From positions 186,001-250,000 of the forward strand of contig NZ_NPKH01000024.1 in NCBI RefSeq assembly GCF_002284535.1: a DNA stretch of 64,000 nt, in the 5' to 3' direction. This document shows positions 49,767-58,201 of this stretch, one piece after another. Source of the stretch: Mesorhizobium wenxiniae (GTDB lineage Bacteria > Pseudomonadota > Alphaproteobacteria > Rhizobiales > Rhizobiaceae). Position numbers and translations under genes: made by a program. The notes under the pieces are model-generated. The model did no database searches, had not been told where the DNA came from, and worked only from the letters and a program-made list of their open reading frames with translations. Numbering within the stretch: position 1 is the stretch's first letter; each line of letters starts with the position of its first letter.

Positions 49767-50471
49767 TCAGACAATCAGGGATTTGTCGCGCCACAGTCGA
49801 AATCCCCCTTCGAAGGCGCGTGTGTTGTCGCCACGTCTGCAACCGGCCGGCAATTCGTCGAGTTTGTCGATATTGCCGCCGCCGATGACCACATAGTCAG
49901 GCTGCATGGCGGCGCGCAGCCGCTCGACGACGTCGAAGACGTGTTTGCGCCATTTCTTCTTGCCGCGCTTCTCAAGGCCGCGTTCGCCGACATAGTCCTC
50001 GAAGCTGCCGCCCTTCTTGTAGGGAAGATGCGCGAGTTCCATCGGCTGGGCGACGTTGTCGACGATCATCGCAGCACCCAGGCCCGTTCCCAGACCCAGG
50101 AACAGCATGCGCCCGCCTTCGTAGCTGCCGACGGCCTGCATCAACGCGTCGTTGATCACCTTCACCGGCTTGCCGAACTGCGTTGCGAAGTCGTATCCGA
50201 CCCAGCCCTTGCCGAGATTGGCGGGGTCGGTCAGCGGCCTGTTGTGGTGCACCGGGCCGGGATAACCCATCGAAATGACGTCGTAGGGCAAACCGTCGGC
50301 GAGCGTCTGCACGGCCGCGATCATCTGCTGCGGCGTCAGGCCCGGCCCGGAATCGGTTCTGCGCTCCTCGCCGCCGGCGCTGGTGAGGATCTTGACATGG
50401 GAGCCGCCAATATCGATCGCAAGTACGATCTTCTCGCTGTCCGGTGCAGGCTTTTTCGCCGCTTTGGCCAT
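49767..50471 (-). CDS. ROK-family (polyphosphate) glucokinase
   Basis: 234-residue sugar kinase. Seen: VLAIDIGGSHVKIL (phosphate-1 motif), MGYPGPV, the catalytic Asp region KVINDALMQAVGSYEG, and LGLGTGLGAAMI. It lacks the CxCGxxGCxE zinc motif of repressor-type ROK proteins and fits the PpgK layout, so polyphosphate or ATP could be the donor. ATG 50471 has GAGAGG upstream; an ATG at 50492 overlaps the zwf stop as ATGA and is possible. It is last in the order GH15-gnd-zwf-kinase. Confidence 0.85.
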   Translation of the reverse strand: MAKAAKKPAPDSEKIVLAIDIGGSHVKILTSAGGEERRTDSGPGLTPQQMIAAVQTLADGLPYDVISMGYPGPVHHNRPLTDPANLGKGWVGYDFATQFGKPVKVINDALMQAVGSYEGGRMLFLGLGTGLGAAMIVDNVAQPMELAHLPYKKGGSFEDYVGERGLEKRGKKKWRKHVFDVVERLRAAMQPDYVVIGGGNIDKLDELPAGCRRGDNTRAFEGGFRLWRDKSLIV

Positions 50472-50488
50472 TGCGTCGCCTCTCGAGT

Positions 50489-51865
50489 TCATTTCGCCGG
50501 ATTGATCCAGCCGTTCGGCGGTCCGAACCCGGTCATCGCATCGGCTGGCCCCCATGTCCCCGGCTCATAGAGATGAGGCGGCGTGGTGTCGCCGAGCACC
50601 GGGCCGACGATTCGCCAGGCGAGTTCGCTGGCGTCCTGGCGGGTGAACAACTGGCCGTTGCCGTTCATCGCGTCGCCGATCAGCCGCTCATAGGGCGGCA
50701 TGTCGCCCTTGCTGTCGTCGAGCGCGGTGAGTTCGACCTGCTCGCCGATCATGTCGTCACCGGCAGCCTTGCGCTGGGCACCGATCGAGATCGCCACTTG
50801 CGGGTCGATGCGGAAGCGCACGTAGTTGGCATCGTCGGGCTTGATCGGGTCGAAGACATTAAGCGGCGGCCGCTTCAGCCGGACGATGACCTCAGTGGCG
50901 TGCACCGGCATTGATTTGCCGGCGCGGATGAAAAAGGGCACGTCCTGCCAGCGCCAGGTGTCGACGAAAAACCGCACCGCCGCAAAGGTCTCGACCGGCG
51001 AATTCGGCGCGACGCCCGGCTCGCGGAGATAGCCCTTGAATTGGCCGCGCACGACATCGTCCTTGGTCAGCGTCCGGATCGCCCGCAGCACCTGCACCTT
51101 CTCGTCAATCAGATCGTCGGCCGAGCGGCCAACGGGCGGCTCCATGGCAAGCAGCAGCAGGATGTTGAGCAGATGGTTCTCGATGACGTCGCGGATGCAG
51201 CCGACCTCGTCATAGAAGCGGCCGCGGCCTTCGACGCCGAAATCCTCGGCCATGGTGATCTGCACGCTCTCGACGAAATTGCGGTTCCAGATCGGCTCGA
51301 GAAAAGAATTGGCGAAGCGAAAATAGAGCAGGTTCTGGATCGCCTCCTTGCCGAGATAATGGTCGATGCGAAAGATCGACTGCTCTTCGAATACCAGGTG
51401 CAGGACCCGGTTCAACCAGCGCGCCGATTGCAGATCGTGGCCGAAAGGCTTTTCCACCATCAAGCGCGCGCCCTGGGCCGCGCTCGACTGTCCCAGCCCC
51501 TGGATGACCGTCTCGAACATGGTCGGCGGCACCGCCAGGTAATGCAGCGGGTGCTGTGCGGTTCCCAGCGCGGTTTTCAGCTTCTCGAAGGTCGCGGCGC
51601 TACGGTAGTCGCCGCTTACATAACGAAGCAGCGACGCCAGTTTCGCGAAGATCTTTTCGTCGACCTTGCCGATGGCCATGACGATGCCGTCGCGGGCGCG
51701 CGCCTGCAACTGCTTCACGTCCCAGGCGTCGAAAGCGACGCCGATCACCGGCTCGGTCAACGTTCCCTTGGCGACCATGGTGTAAAGTGCCGGGAATATC
51801 TTCTTGTGGGCGAGATCGCCGGTCGCCCCGAAAAGCACCAGCGTGTCGGACCGTTCCTGGTTCAT
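50489..51865 (-). CDS. zwf: Glucose-6-phosphate 1-dehydrogenase
   Basis: Oxidises glucose-6-phosphate to 6-phosphogluconolactone. 458 residues. Seen: the cofactor motif LVLFGATGDLAHKKIFPALY (about 8-27), the catalytic signature FRIDHYLGKEAIQNLL, RFAN, and IRAGKSMPVHATEV. N-terminal and active-site regions are intact. Rhizobia usually also have a zwf-pgl-edd operon elsewhere, so this may be a second copy. It starts 16 bases after the gnd stop (same strand) and its TGA stop overlaps an alternative kinase ATG. Confidence 0.95.
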   Translation of the reverse strand: MNQERSDTLVLFGATGDLAHKKIFPALYTMVAKGTLTEPVIGVAFDAWDVKQLQARARDGIVMAIGKVDEKIFAKLASLLRYVSGDYRSAATFEKLKTALGTAQHPLHYLAVPPTMFETVIQGLGQSSAAQGARLMVEKPFGHDLQSARWLNRVLHLVFEEQSIFRIDHYLGKEAIQNLLYFRFANSFLEPIWNRNFVESVQITMAEDFGVEGRGRFYDEVGCIRDVIENHLLNILLLLAMEPPVGRSADDLIDEKVQVLRAIRTLTKDDVVRGQFKGYLREPGVAPNSPVETFAAVRFFVDTWRWQDVPFFIRAGKSMPVHATEVIVRLKRPPLNVFDPIKPDDANYVRFRIDPQVAISIGAQRKAAGDDMIGEQVELTALDDSKGDMPPYERLIGDAMNGNGQLFTRQDASELAWRIVGPVLGDTTPPHLYEPGTWGPADAMTGFGPPNGWINPAK

Positions 51866-51881
51866 GAGCGTGCCTTCCCTG

Positions 51882-52898
51882 TCACGAGCCGGTCTTCGGC
51901 TTTTCGACATGGCCGCCAAAGGCATAGCGCATGGCGGACAGCAGCTTGTCGGCGAATTCGGATTCGCCTTGCGAGGAGAAGCGGTCGAACAGGGCCGAGG
52001 ACAGAACCGGCGCCGGCACGCCGGTGTCGATCGCCGCCTTCAAGGTCCAGCGGCCTTCGCCTGAATCCGAGACTCGTCCGCCGAACTGCGTCAGCGCCGA
52101 GTCGGCCTTCAACGCGCCGGCCGTGAGGTCGAGCAGCCAGGAGCCGATGACGCTGCCATGCCGCCAGACCTCGGCCACCTCTGCGATATCGATGTCGAAC
52201 TGGTAGTATTGCGGGTTTTCCAATGGACTGGTTTCAGCGTCGGCCGTCCGCTGTCTCTTGCCCGCATTTGCCGACTTCAGGATGTTCATGCCCTCGGCAT
52301 AGGCGGCCATGACGCCGTACTCGATGCCGTTGTGGACCATCTTGACGAAATGGCCGGCGCCGCTCGGTCCGCAGTGGAGATAGCCGAAGGGGGCGGTTCC
52401 TGCAGCCTTCCCAGGGGCCGGCCCCCCGGCGTCGGCGCCCGGCGCCAGGGTGGCGAAGACCGGGTCGAGATGCTGGACCGCGCTGTCAGGGCCGCCGATC
52501 ATCAGGCAATAGCCGCGTTCGAGGCCCCAGACGCCGCCGCTGGTGCCGACATCGACATAGTTCAGGCCTTTCAATGCCAGGCGGGCTGCATGGTCGACAG
52601 CCTCGTGATAATAGGAATTGCCGCCGTCGACGATGATGTCGCCCGGCTCCATAAGGTCGGCGACCTGGTCGACGATCCGGCTGGTGATCGCCGCCGGTAG
52701 CATCAGCCAGGCGGTGCGCGGCTTGGTCAGCTTGCCGACGAACTCCTCCATCGAAGCCGCTCCGATCGCGCCAGCCGTCACAAGGGCTGCAACGCTGGCC
52801 GGGTTGATGTCGTAGACCACGCATTCGTGGCCATCGCGCAGCAGGCGCCGCACCATGTTGGCGCCCATCCTGCCCAGTCCCATCATTCCGATCTGCAT
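51882..52898 (-). CDS. gnd: 6-phosphogluconate dehydrogenase, short NAD-type
   Basis: Oxidative decarboxylation of 6-phosphogluconate to ribulose-5-phosphate. 338 residues, the short YqeC/GntZ-like form rather than the ~470-residue enzyme. Seen: MQIGMMGLGRMGANMVRRLL (Rossmann), GDIIVDGGNSYYHEA, DVGTSGGVWGLERGYCLMIGG and the catalytic Lys in HFVKMVHNGIEYGVM. The short form commonly uses NAD+, a family-level expectation. It precedes zwf by 16 bases. Confidence 0.93.
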   Translation of the reverse strand: MQIGMMGLGRMGANMVRRLLRDGHECVVYDINPASVAALVTAGAIGAASMEEFVGKLTKPRTAWLMLPAAITSRIVDQVADLMEPGDIIVDGGNSYYHEAVDHAARLALKGLNYVDVGTSGGVWGLERGYCLMIGGPDSAVQHLDPVFATLAPGADAGGPAPGKAAGTAPFGYLHCGPSGAGHFVKMVHNGIEYGVMAAYAEGMNILKSANAGKRQRTADAETSPLENPQYYQFDIDIAEVAEVWRHGSVIGSWLLDLTAGALKADSALTQFGGRVSDSGEGRWTLKAAIDTGVPAPVLSSALFDRFSSQGESEFADKLLSAMRYAFGGHVEKPKTGS

Positions 52899-52949
52899 GG
52901 TTCTCGTCCTGGTTCTTGAGGGATAGAAGATCTACTGGCTCTGTCGTGG

Positions 52950-53017
52950 GAGCATGATCTTTTCCGAAACCGGTTTCCACTTGTTGCTACGCTGACCTTC
53001 GGTTCGGGATCATGCTC
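52950..53017. repeat. Palindromic element (P5) abutting the GH15 stop codon
   Basis: GAGCATGATC (52950-52959) and GATCATGCTC (53008-53017) are perfect inverted ends; inside are TTTCCGAAACCGGTTTCCAC and TTCGGTTCGGGAT. Similar GAGCATGATC elements are frequent in Mesorhizobium and relatives (from memory). Its right end touches the GH15 TAG stop. Confidence 0.8.
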
Positions 53018-55419
53018 TAGTCCGGCTCGCCGATGCCGACGGAAAAGTCGACATTCTCCCAACGGCCGGCATCGGACCAGAAAAAAGTAAAGACGATCGT
53101 ATTGCCCGGCGAAGCATCGGCAACGGGCAAGTCCGTAAAATGGATGCCGAAGGCATTCTCGATCGTCGCGGTATCATGGGCGGTCGCCCAATCGTCGCTG
53201 CTCCAATGCACCACCGCCCGCGCCAGCAGCTCGACGCGCAGCATCTTGCCGGCGGGCATAGTGCGGGCCTTGTTGTTGAAGCGCCATGTCCGGCGCGGCG
53301 CCACGCTACTGTCATCAATGTAGCGCTTCACGCCTTGCGGCGGTATGTCGAAGACCGCGCCGTCACTGAGCGAACGCAGCAGCTTGATGTGCTCCGAATG
53401 CGCCCAGACCAGCGGCATGGCGCTGCCCGATGGTCGGCCGTGCCACAGCTCGCGTTCCGGCATGTCGGGACCATCCCAGACCTGCTCCGGCAGCAGGCCG
53501 CCAGCCCCGGCCGAGCCTTCAAACGACTTCAGCAGGCTCGCTGCTTTGTCCTTGCGGCCCGCGGCCAGTTCGTAATGGGCGCGCTCGCCGACCAGCAGCG
53601 GCCAGGGCCGGCCCTGGCCGGTCCCGTCGAACGGCGCGCCGTCGGTATGTTCGCCATAGCCGTCGCCGATATAGCGATACCAGACAGGCCCCTGCGGCAG
53701 GTCGCAACGCAGCCGCGCATCGATGACCTTGACGGTGTCGACGATGCGCGCATCGCCGGCAGCCCTGAGGCCGAAGCGGACAAGCGCCAGCGCATCCGGG
53801 CTGACGATCGCTTCGGCCGGCCGGTCGGTATCGCCGGGCGGCCGGTTCTTGATCGGCACATAGCCGTCCTTCGGCGACGCCACGCCGGCGGTGTCGGGCG
53901 GCGCGATGCGGACGTAGTAGCCCGCGACGCCGACCTCTTCGCCGAGTGGAGTGCCGGTGACATAGGTCCAGCGCTCGATCTGGTCGTTCCAGACATCGGC
54001 GGTTTCACGCAAATAGTTTGCCGGCTCTTCTTTGCCGCAAACGTCGAACATGTCGGCCGCGGCGAGCAGTGCTGCGATCTCGACGGCGAGCGTGAACGGA
54101 CTGTAGCCGGCATCCTCTTCCCAGCGGTCTTCGCCGGTGACGGGACCGTTGCGCACGACATAGGAAGCGGCGCGCTCGATCATCGGCATGAAGGAGAGCA
54201 ACGCGGCGTCTGCCAGGTGCCCTGCGCGGCGGAGCGCGTCGGCGAGCAGCAATGGAAAGGCGCATTCGTCCATCTGGATGCCGGGCCAATAGGCTGATCC
54301 GTCGAGCCAGGCGTTCTGCGGCCAATGCCCATCCGGCTGCTGGATAGAGCGGAGATAGGCGAGGATCTCAAGCGCTTGCGCCGGATCGCCGGCGGCCAGG
54401 AAGCCGCCCGCGGTTTCGACCAGATCGCGCGGCCAGACCAGATGATAGCCGCCGAGATCGTCGTCGCCCATGCTGAAGCCCCATGGGATCGACAGGCTGG
54501 CGACGGCTGCTCCGTGGGATGACCGGTGCGTCGCCAGAACCGCTGTGCTGACGCGATAGGTGTTGGTCCCTGCTACATGCCGGTCCAGCGGCAGCAAGCC
54601 AGCCTGCCAATCCCGCCATTTCTTGACATAGGATTGGGCTGCGGGCTCAAAACCCCGCTTCAGGCTGGCCGAGGCATTTTCCGCCGCCTCTTGCGGCGTC
54701 GTTCCGAAACCCAGGGCCAGCAAGGCCTTTGGGTTCACAGCCGAAAAGCCGATCTCTCCGGTCAGCGCGACATTGCCGTCTTCGGCCCTTCGGCAGGCCG
54801 GGTCGAGCCGGCCGTCACGACGCAGTTGCTGCCAGCCGTCGGAGACACCGACATAGCCGGCCGAGCATGCTCCCCAAGGCAGCGACGAGGCGAGCGCCAG
54901 GCAGACGCGACGCCCGGACGCAAACAGGACAGGCCTTCCCTCGTAGTCGCCGACCCAGGCGGTGTTGCCCATGCCGGCGTTGACCAGGTGCGGTGCCAGC
55001 AATGCGTAGACGCGGTGGTCGGCAACCGGGCCTCTCAGCAGCGTGAAACTGATTTCCTGCAGCAAAACGGGACGTTCCGTATCCGTGATGATACGCTTTT
55101 CGATCCGGTAGGTGTCGTCGGCGGCGATGTTGACCAGCCTGTAGGCGGTCACTCCATCCTCGAACGGCTCGACGCTGTGCACGGCATCGCGCTTTTCTTC
55201 CGAGAAATAGCCGCCGAGGCCGGTGACGACCAGCCCCATGTCGCGGGTGCAGGCGCTGTCGAGGCTGGGATAATAGACCTCGTTGAGAATGCCGTGGCTG
55301 ATCGTGAACCAGATAGGGCAGGCCCGAGAAAGCGCGGTTCCGACGCCGCTCTTGGCGCTTGACGTCCAGCGCGCCGGAATTCCGGGTGCGCCCAGCGCAT
55401 CAGTCGGCGTCACTGCCAT
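53017..55419 (-). CDS. GH15 glucan 1,4-alpha-glucosidase / glucodextranase-type
   Basis: 800-residue inverting alpha-glucosidase that releases beta-D-glucose from glucan ends. Seen: an N-terminal super-beta domain (about 10-260) of the glucodextranase type (WFTISHGILNEVYYPSLDSA), then an (alpha/alpha)6 barrel with GYHLVWPRDLVETAGGF, GSAYWPGIQMDECAFPLLLA, catalytic Glu in GEDRWEEDAGYSPF (about 435) and AHSEHIKLLRS (about 673). No signal peptide, so cytoplasmic. ATG 55419 has AGGAG upstream; an ATG at 55476 is less likely. It heads the gnd-zwf-kinase cluster. Confidence 0.9.
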   Translation of the reverse strand: MAVTPTDALGAPGIPARWTSSAKSGVGTALSRACPIWFTISHGILNEVYYPSLDSACTRDMGLVVTGLGGYFSEEKRDAVHSVEPFEDGVTAYRLVNIAADDTYRIEKRIITDTERPVLLQEISFTLLRGPVADHRVYALLAPHLVNAGMGNTAWVGDYEGRPVLFASGRRVCLALASSLPWGACSAGYVGVSDGWQQLRRDGRLDPACRRAEDGNVALTGEIGFSAVNPKALLALGFGTTPQEAAENASASLKRGFEPAAQSYVKKWRDWQAGLLPLDRHVAGTNTYRVSTAVLATHRSSHGAAVASLSIPWGFSMGDDDLGGYHLVWPRDLVETAGGFLAAGDPAQALEILAYLRSIQQPDGHWPQNAWLDGSAYWPGIQMDECAFPLLLADALRRAGHLADAALLSFMPMIERAASYVVRNGPVTGEDRWEEDAGYSPFTLAVEIAALLAAADMFDVCGKEEPANYLRETADVWNDQIERWTYVTGTPLGEEVGVAGYYVRIAPPDTAGVASPKDGYVPIKNRPPGDTDRPAEAIVSPDALALVRFGLRAAGDARIVDTVKVIDARLRCDLPQGPVWYRYIGDGYGEHTDGAPFDGTGQGRPWPLLVGERAHYELAAGRKDKAASLLKSFEGSAGAGGLLPEQVWDGPDMPERELWHGRPSGSAMPLVWAHSEHIKLLRSLSDGAVFDIPPQGVKRYIDDSSVAPRRTWRFNNKARTMPAGKMLRVELLARAVVHWSSDDWATAHDTATIENAFGIHFTDLPVADASPGNTIVFTFFWSDAGRWENVDFSVGIGEPD

Positions 55420-55515
55420 CTCGATTTCGGTCTCCTGCCCCACCCCTAGACCAGGAGCCGAAGCCTTTTCAATCATTGCACCGCAAGTTGATCGTCAAAC
55501 CGTCACCGATCGCTG

Positions 55516-55549
55516 TTGACAAGTGCGCCCATCTAAATTTGTCTGACAA
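55516..55549 (+). promoter_or_regulatory. Putative promoter and GntR-like operator of the sugar ABC operon
   Basis: TTGACA at 55516-55521 can serve as a -35. The 11-bp perfect palindrome TTGTCTGACAA at 55539-55549 overlaps the expected -10 region. It fits the TNGTNNNACNA pattern of FadR-type GntR regulators. The ABC operon starts 71 bases downstream. No GntR gene is in the window. Confidence 0.5.
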
Positions 55550-55620
55550 TATTGAAACGAGGGCCGTCATAACAGCCACCAGCAGCCAACCACGATCAGC
55601 AATCCATGGGAGGATAACAC

Positions 55621-56634
55621 ATGAAGAAGATACTCGTCTTGAGTGCCCTTGCGGCGATGCTCGCGTCAGGTAACGCGCTTGCCGACACCAGCGACAAGAA
55701 GATCGCCTTTTCCAACAATTATGCCGGTAATTCGTGGCGACAGGCGATGCTCAACAGCTATGCCATCGTCACCAAGAAGGCGGTCGCCGACGGGGTGGTG
55801 GCAGCCGCGGACATCTTCACGACGGCCGACAAGGAAGTGCCGACCCAGGCGGCCCAGGTGCAGAACCTGATCCTGCAAGGTTATGACGCCATCGTCATCA
55901 ACGCCGCCTCGCCGGACGCGCTCAACGGCGCCATCAAGCAGGCCTGCGATGCCGGCATCGTCGTCGTCTCCTTTGACGGCATCGTTACCGAGCCCTGCGC
56001 TTATCGAGTGGTCGTCGACTTCAAGGACATGGGCAGGCAGGAAGTCGAGCAGATGGCCAAGTTCCATCCCGAGGGCGGCAACCTGCTGGAAATCCGCGGC
56101 CTTGCCGGCACGTCGATCGATGACGCCATCCATGCCGGGATTCTGGAAGGCGTCGCCGCTCATCCCAAGTTCAAGATCGTCGGTTCGGTGACCGGCGACT
56201 GGGATCAGACCACAGCACAGAAGGCTGTCGCGACAATCCTGCCGTCGCTGCCTGAAATCGTCGGCGTCGTCGATCAGGGCGGCGACGGCTATGGCGCGGC
56301 ACAAGCCTTTGCCGCCGCCGGCAAACCGCGCCCGACCATCATCATGGGCAATCGTCAGGATGAGCTGCAATGGTGGAAGGAACAGAAGGACAAGGACGGC
56401 TACCATACGTGGTCGGCATCCATTGCGCCAGGCGTATCGTCGCTGGCCTTCTGGGTGGCGCAACAGGTGCTCGACGGCCGCACGGATGTGCCACATGATC
56501 TCTTGGTGCCATACCTCGCCTTCACCCAGGATACTTTCGAGGCCGCGCTGCCGAAAATCCCCAAGGGTGGTGTGGCCAGCCACGAATACACGCAGGAAGA
56601 CGCCATCGCGGCGATCAAAGCCAACATCAAGTGA
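55621..56634 (+). CDS. Sugar ABC transporter periplasmic binding protein
   Basis: 337-residue type I (RbsB-like, peripla_BP_4) binding protein. Seen: a signal peptide (KKILVLSALAAMLASGNALA, cleavage about 22), the two Rossmann lobes with AFSNNYAGNSWRQAMLNSYA, QVQNLILQGYDAIVINAASP (the family sugar-binding signature), ACDAGIVVVSFDG and VDQGGDGYGAAQAF. GGGAGG before the ATG is a strong ribosome site. It is followed at once by an RbsA-type ATPase and two permeases. The ligand cannot be predicted from sequence alone. Confidence 0.92.
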   Translation: MKKILVLSALAAMLASGNALADTSDKKIAFSNNYAGNSWRQAMLNSYAIVTKKAVADGVVAAADIFTTADKEVPTQAAQVQNLILQGYDAIVINAASPDALNGAIKQACDAGIVVVSFDGIVTEPCAYRVVVDFKDMGRQEVEQMAKFHPEGGNLLEIRGLAGTSIDDAIHAGILEGVAAHPKFKIVGSVTGDWDQTTAQKAVATILPSLPEIVGVVDQGGDGYGAAQAFAAAGKPRPTIIMGNRQDELQWWKEQKDKDGYHTWSASIAPGVSSLAFWVAQQVLDGRTDVPHDLLVPYLAFTQDTFEAALPKIPKGGVASHEYTQEDAIAAIKANIK

Positions 56635-56679
56635 GCGTGGCACGTTGTCAGCTGCATTGCTAACTGGACATCGCTAGGG

Positions 56680-58200
56680 ATGCCCGAGGACAACACAGAC
56701 ATCGTCGGACTGAACGGCGCCGAAAAACGTTTCGGCGCCTCCAATATGGACATCATCAGACTGGACGGAGCCGAAAAACATTTCGGCGCCGTCAGGGCGC
56801 TCGCCGGCGTCGATTTCCACGTTGGCGCCGGCGAGTGCGTCGGCCTCGTCGGCCATAATGGCGCGGGCAAGTCGACGCTCATGCATATGGTGGCGGGCAC
56901 ACTCGTGCCCGACAGCGGGCGGATCGCGGTGCGCGGCCATGTCGAGGACAATTATTCGGTGCCGCGCTCGCAACAGCTCGGCATACGCTGCGTGTTCCAG
57001 GAACTCTCGCTCTGCCCGAACCTCAGCGTCGCCGAGAACACGCGTATCAACCACCCGGCGCTGCGCGGCCTCGGTTGGCGGCGCAAGGCGGCCGATCTGA
57101 TCACGGCCAAGCTCGACGAGATATTTCCGGGCCACAGCATCTCCGCCTCCGACATCGCCAGCGACCTTTCCATCGGCAGGCGGCAGATGGTCGAGGTGGC
57201 GCGTGCCTTCACGGTGACGCAGGATCCGCTCGAGCTGGTGATCCTCGACGAGCCGACGTCCTCGCTCGACGCGCATACGGCCGGCCAGTTGCTGGCCTTC
57301 GTCCGGCGCTTTGTCGCAACTGGCCGGAGCTGCATCCTGATCTCGCATGTTCTGGGCGAGGTGCTGCAGCATGCCGACCGCATCGTGGTGATGCGCGACG
57401 GCAAGGTCGTTGCGTCAGATGCGGCGAAGGCTTTCGATCGCGACAGGCTGGTGACGACCATGGGTGGAGCGGAAGCGCGTGAGAAGATAGCGGCCGAGAT
57501 CGCGACCCAAAAGCCGGAGACCGGCCCGTTGCGGGTCCGGGCCCGCCCAGCGCGCCAAGAGGACGGCAACGAACTTGTGGCGCATGCTGGCGAGATCATC
57601 GGCCTTGCCGGGTTGGCCGGCCATGGACAGACCGATCTGCTGCTCGCGATTTTCGCCGCCGCGGCGCGCTCCAAAACCGGCATCGAGGTCACCGCGCCGG
57701 TGGCCCTGGTGGCCGGGGACCGGCAGTCGGACGGGATTTTCCCGCAATGGTCGATTGCGCAAAACATCGGCATCCGCTCGCTGAAGCGATTGCGCAACGG
57801 CCTGCTGATCTCGCCGCAGCGCGAAGCCGAACTCGCCGACTTTTGGCGAAAGAAAATCGGCATCCGCACCCCCGACATGAACAATAACATCTTCTCGCTG
57901 TCCGGCGGCAACCAGCAGAAGGCCCTGTTTGCCCGGGCGCTCGGTTCCGACGCAAAGATTGTGCTGATGGATGACCCGATGCGCGGCGTCGATATCGGCA
58001 CCAAGCTCGAGGTCTACGACCTCGTGCGCGAAGAGGCCGGCCGCGGCCGCACCTTCCTCTGGTACACCACGGAAACCGAAGAGCTCGACAATTGCCACCA
58101 AATCTACGTCTTCAAGAACGGCCGGATTGTCGCCAACCTTCGTCGCGACGAGCTGACGGAGAAAAAGATCATCCAGTCCTCGTTCGGCGACGCTGCCTGA
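56680..58200 (+). CDS. Sugar ABC transporter ATPase, RbsA-type double domain
   Basis: 506 residues with two nucleotide-binding domains. Seen in the first: Walker A VGHNGAGKSTLMHM, signature DLSIGRRQM, Walker B LVILDEPTSSLD and the switch His in LISHVLGEV. The second has a degenerate Walker A (GLAGHGQTDLL), as in RbsA, but keeps SGGNQQKALFARAL and VLMDDPMRGVDIG. The N-terminus carries an in-frame 17-residue tandem duplication (GAEKRFGA / GAEKHFGA), so the true start could also be ATG 56746, inside the second repeat. It is followed by the first permease after one base. Confidence 0.93.
   Translation: MPEDNTDIVGLNGAEKRFGASNMDIIRLDGAEKHFGAVRALAGVDFHVGAGECVGLVGHNGAGKSTLMHMVAGTLVPDSGRIAVRGHVEDNYSVPRSQQLGIRCVFQELSLCPNLSVAENTRINHPALRGLGWRRKAADLITAKLDEIFPGHSISASDIASDLSIGRRQMVEVARAFTVTQDPLELVILDEPTSSLDAHTAGQLLAFVRRFVATGRSCILISHVLGEVLQHADRIVVMRDGKVVASDAAKAFDRDRLVTTMGGAEAREKIAAEIATQKPETGPLRVRARPARQEDGNELVAHAGEIIGLAGLAGHGQTDLLLAIFAAAARSKTGIEVTAPVALVAGDRQSDGIFPQWSIAQNIGIRSLKRLRNGLLISPQREAELADFWRKKIGIRTPDMNNNIFSLSGGNQQKALFARALGSDAKIVLMDDPMRGVDIGTKLEVYDLVREEAGRGRTFLWYTTETEELDNCHQIYVFKNGRIVANLRRDELTEKKIIQSSFGDAA
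56698..56790 (+). repeat. 51-bp in-frame tandem duplication at ATPase start
   Basis: Copy 1 56698-56739 and copy 2 56749-56790 (42 matched bases, about six differences) repeat with a 51-base period, adding 17 residues. Both copies encode DI-x2-L-x-GAEK-x-FGA. Confidence 0.85.
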
Positions 58201-58201
58201 G

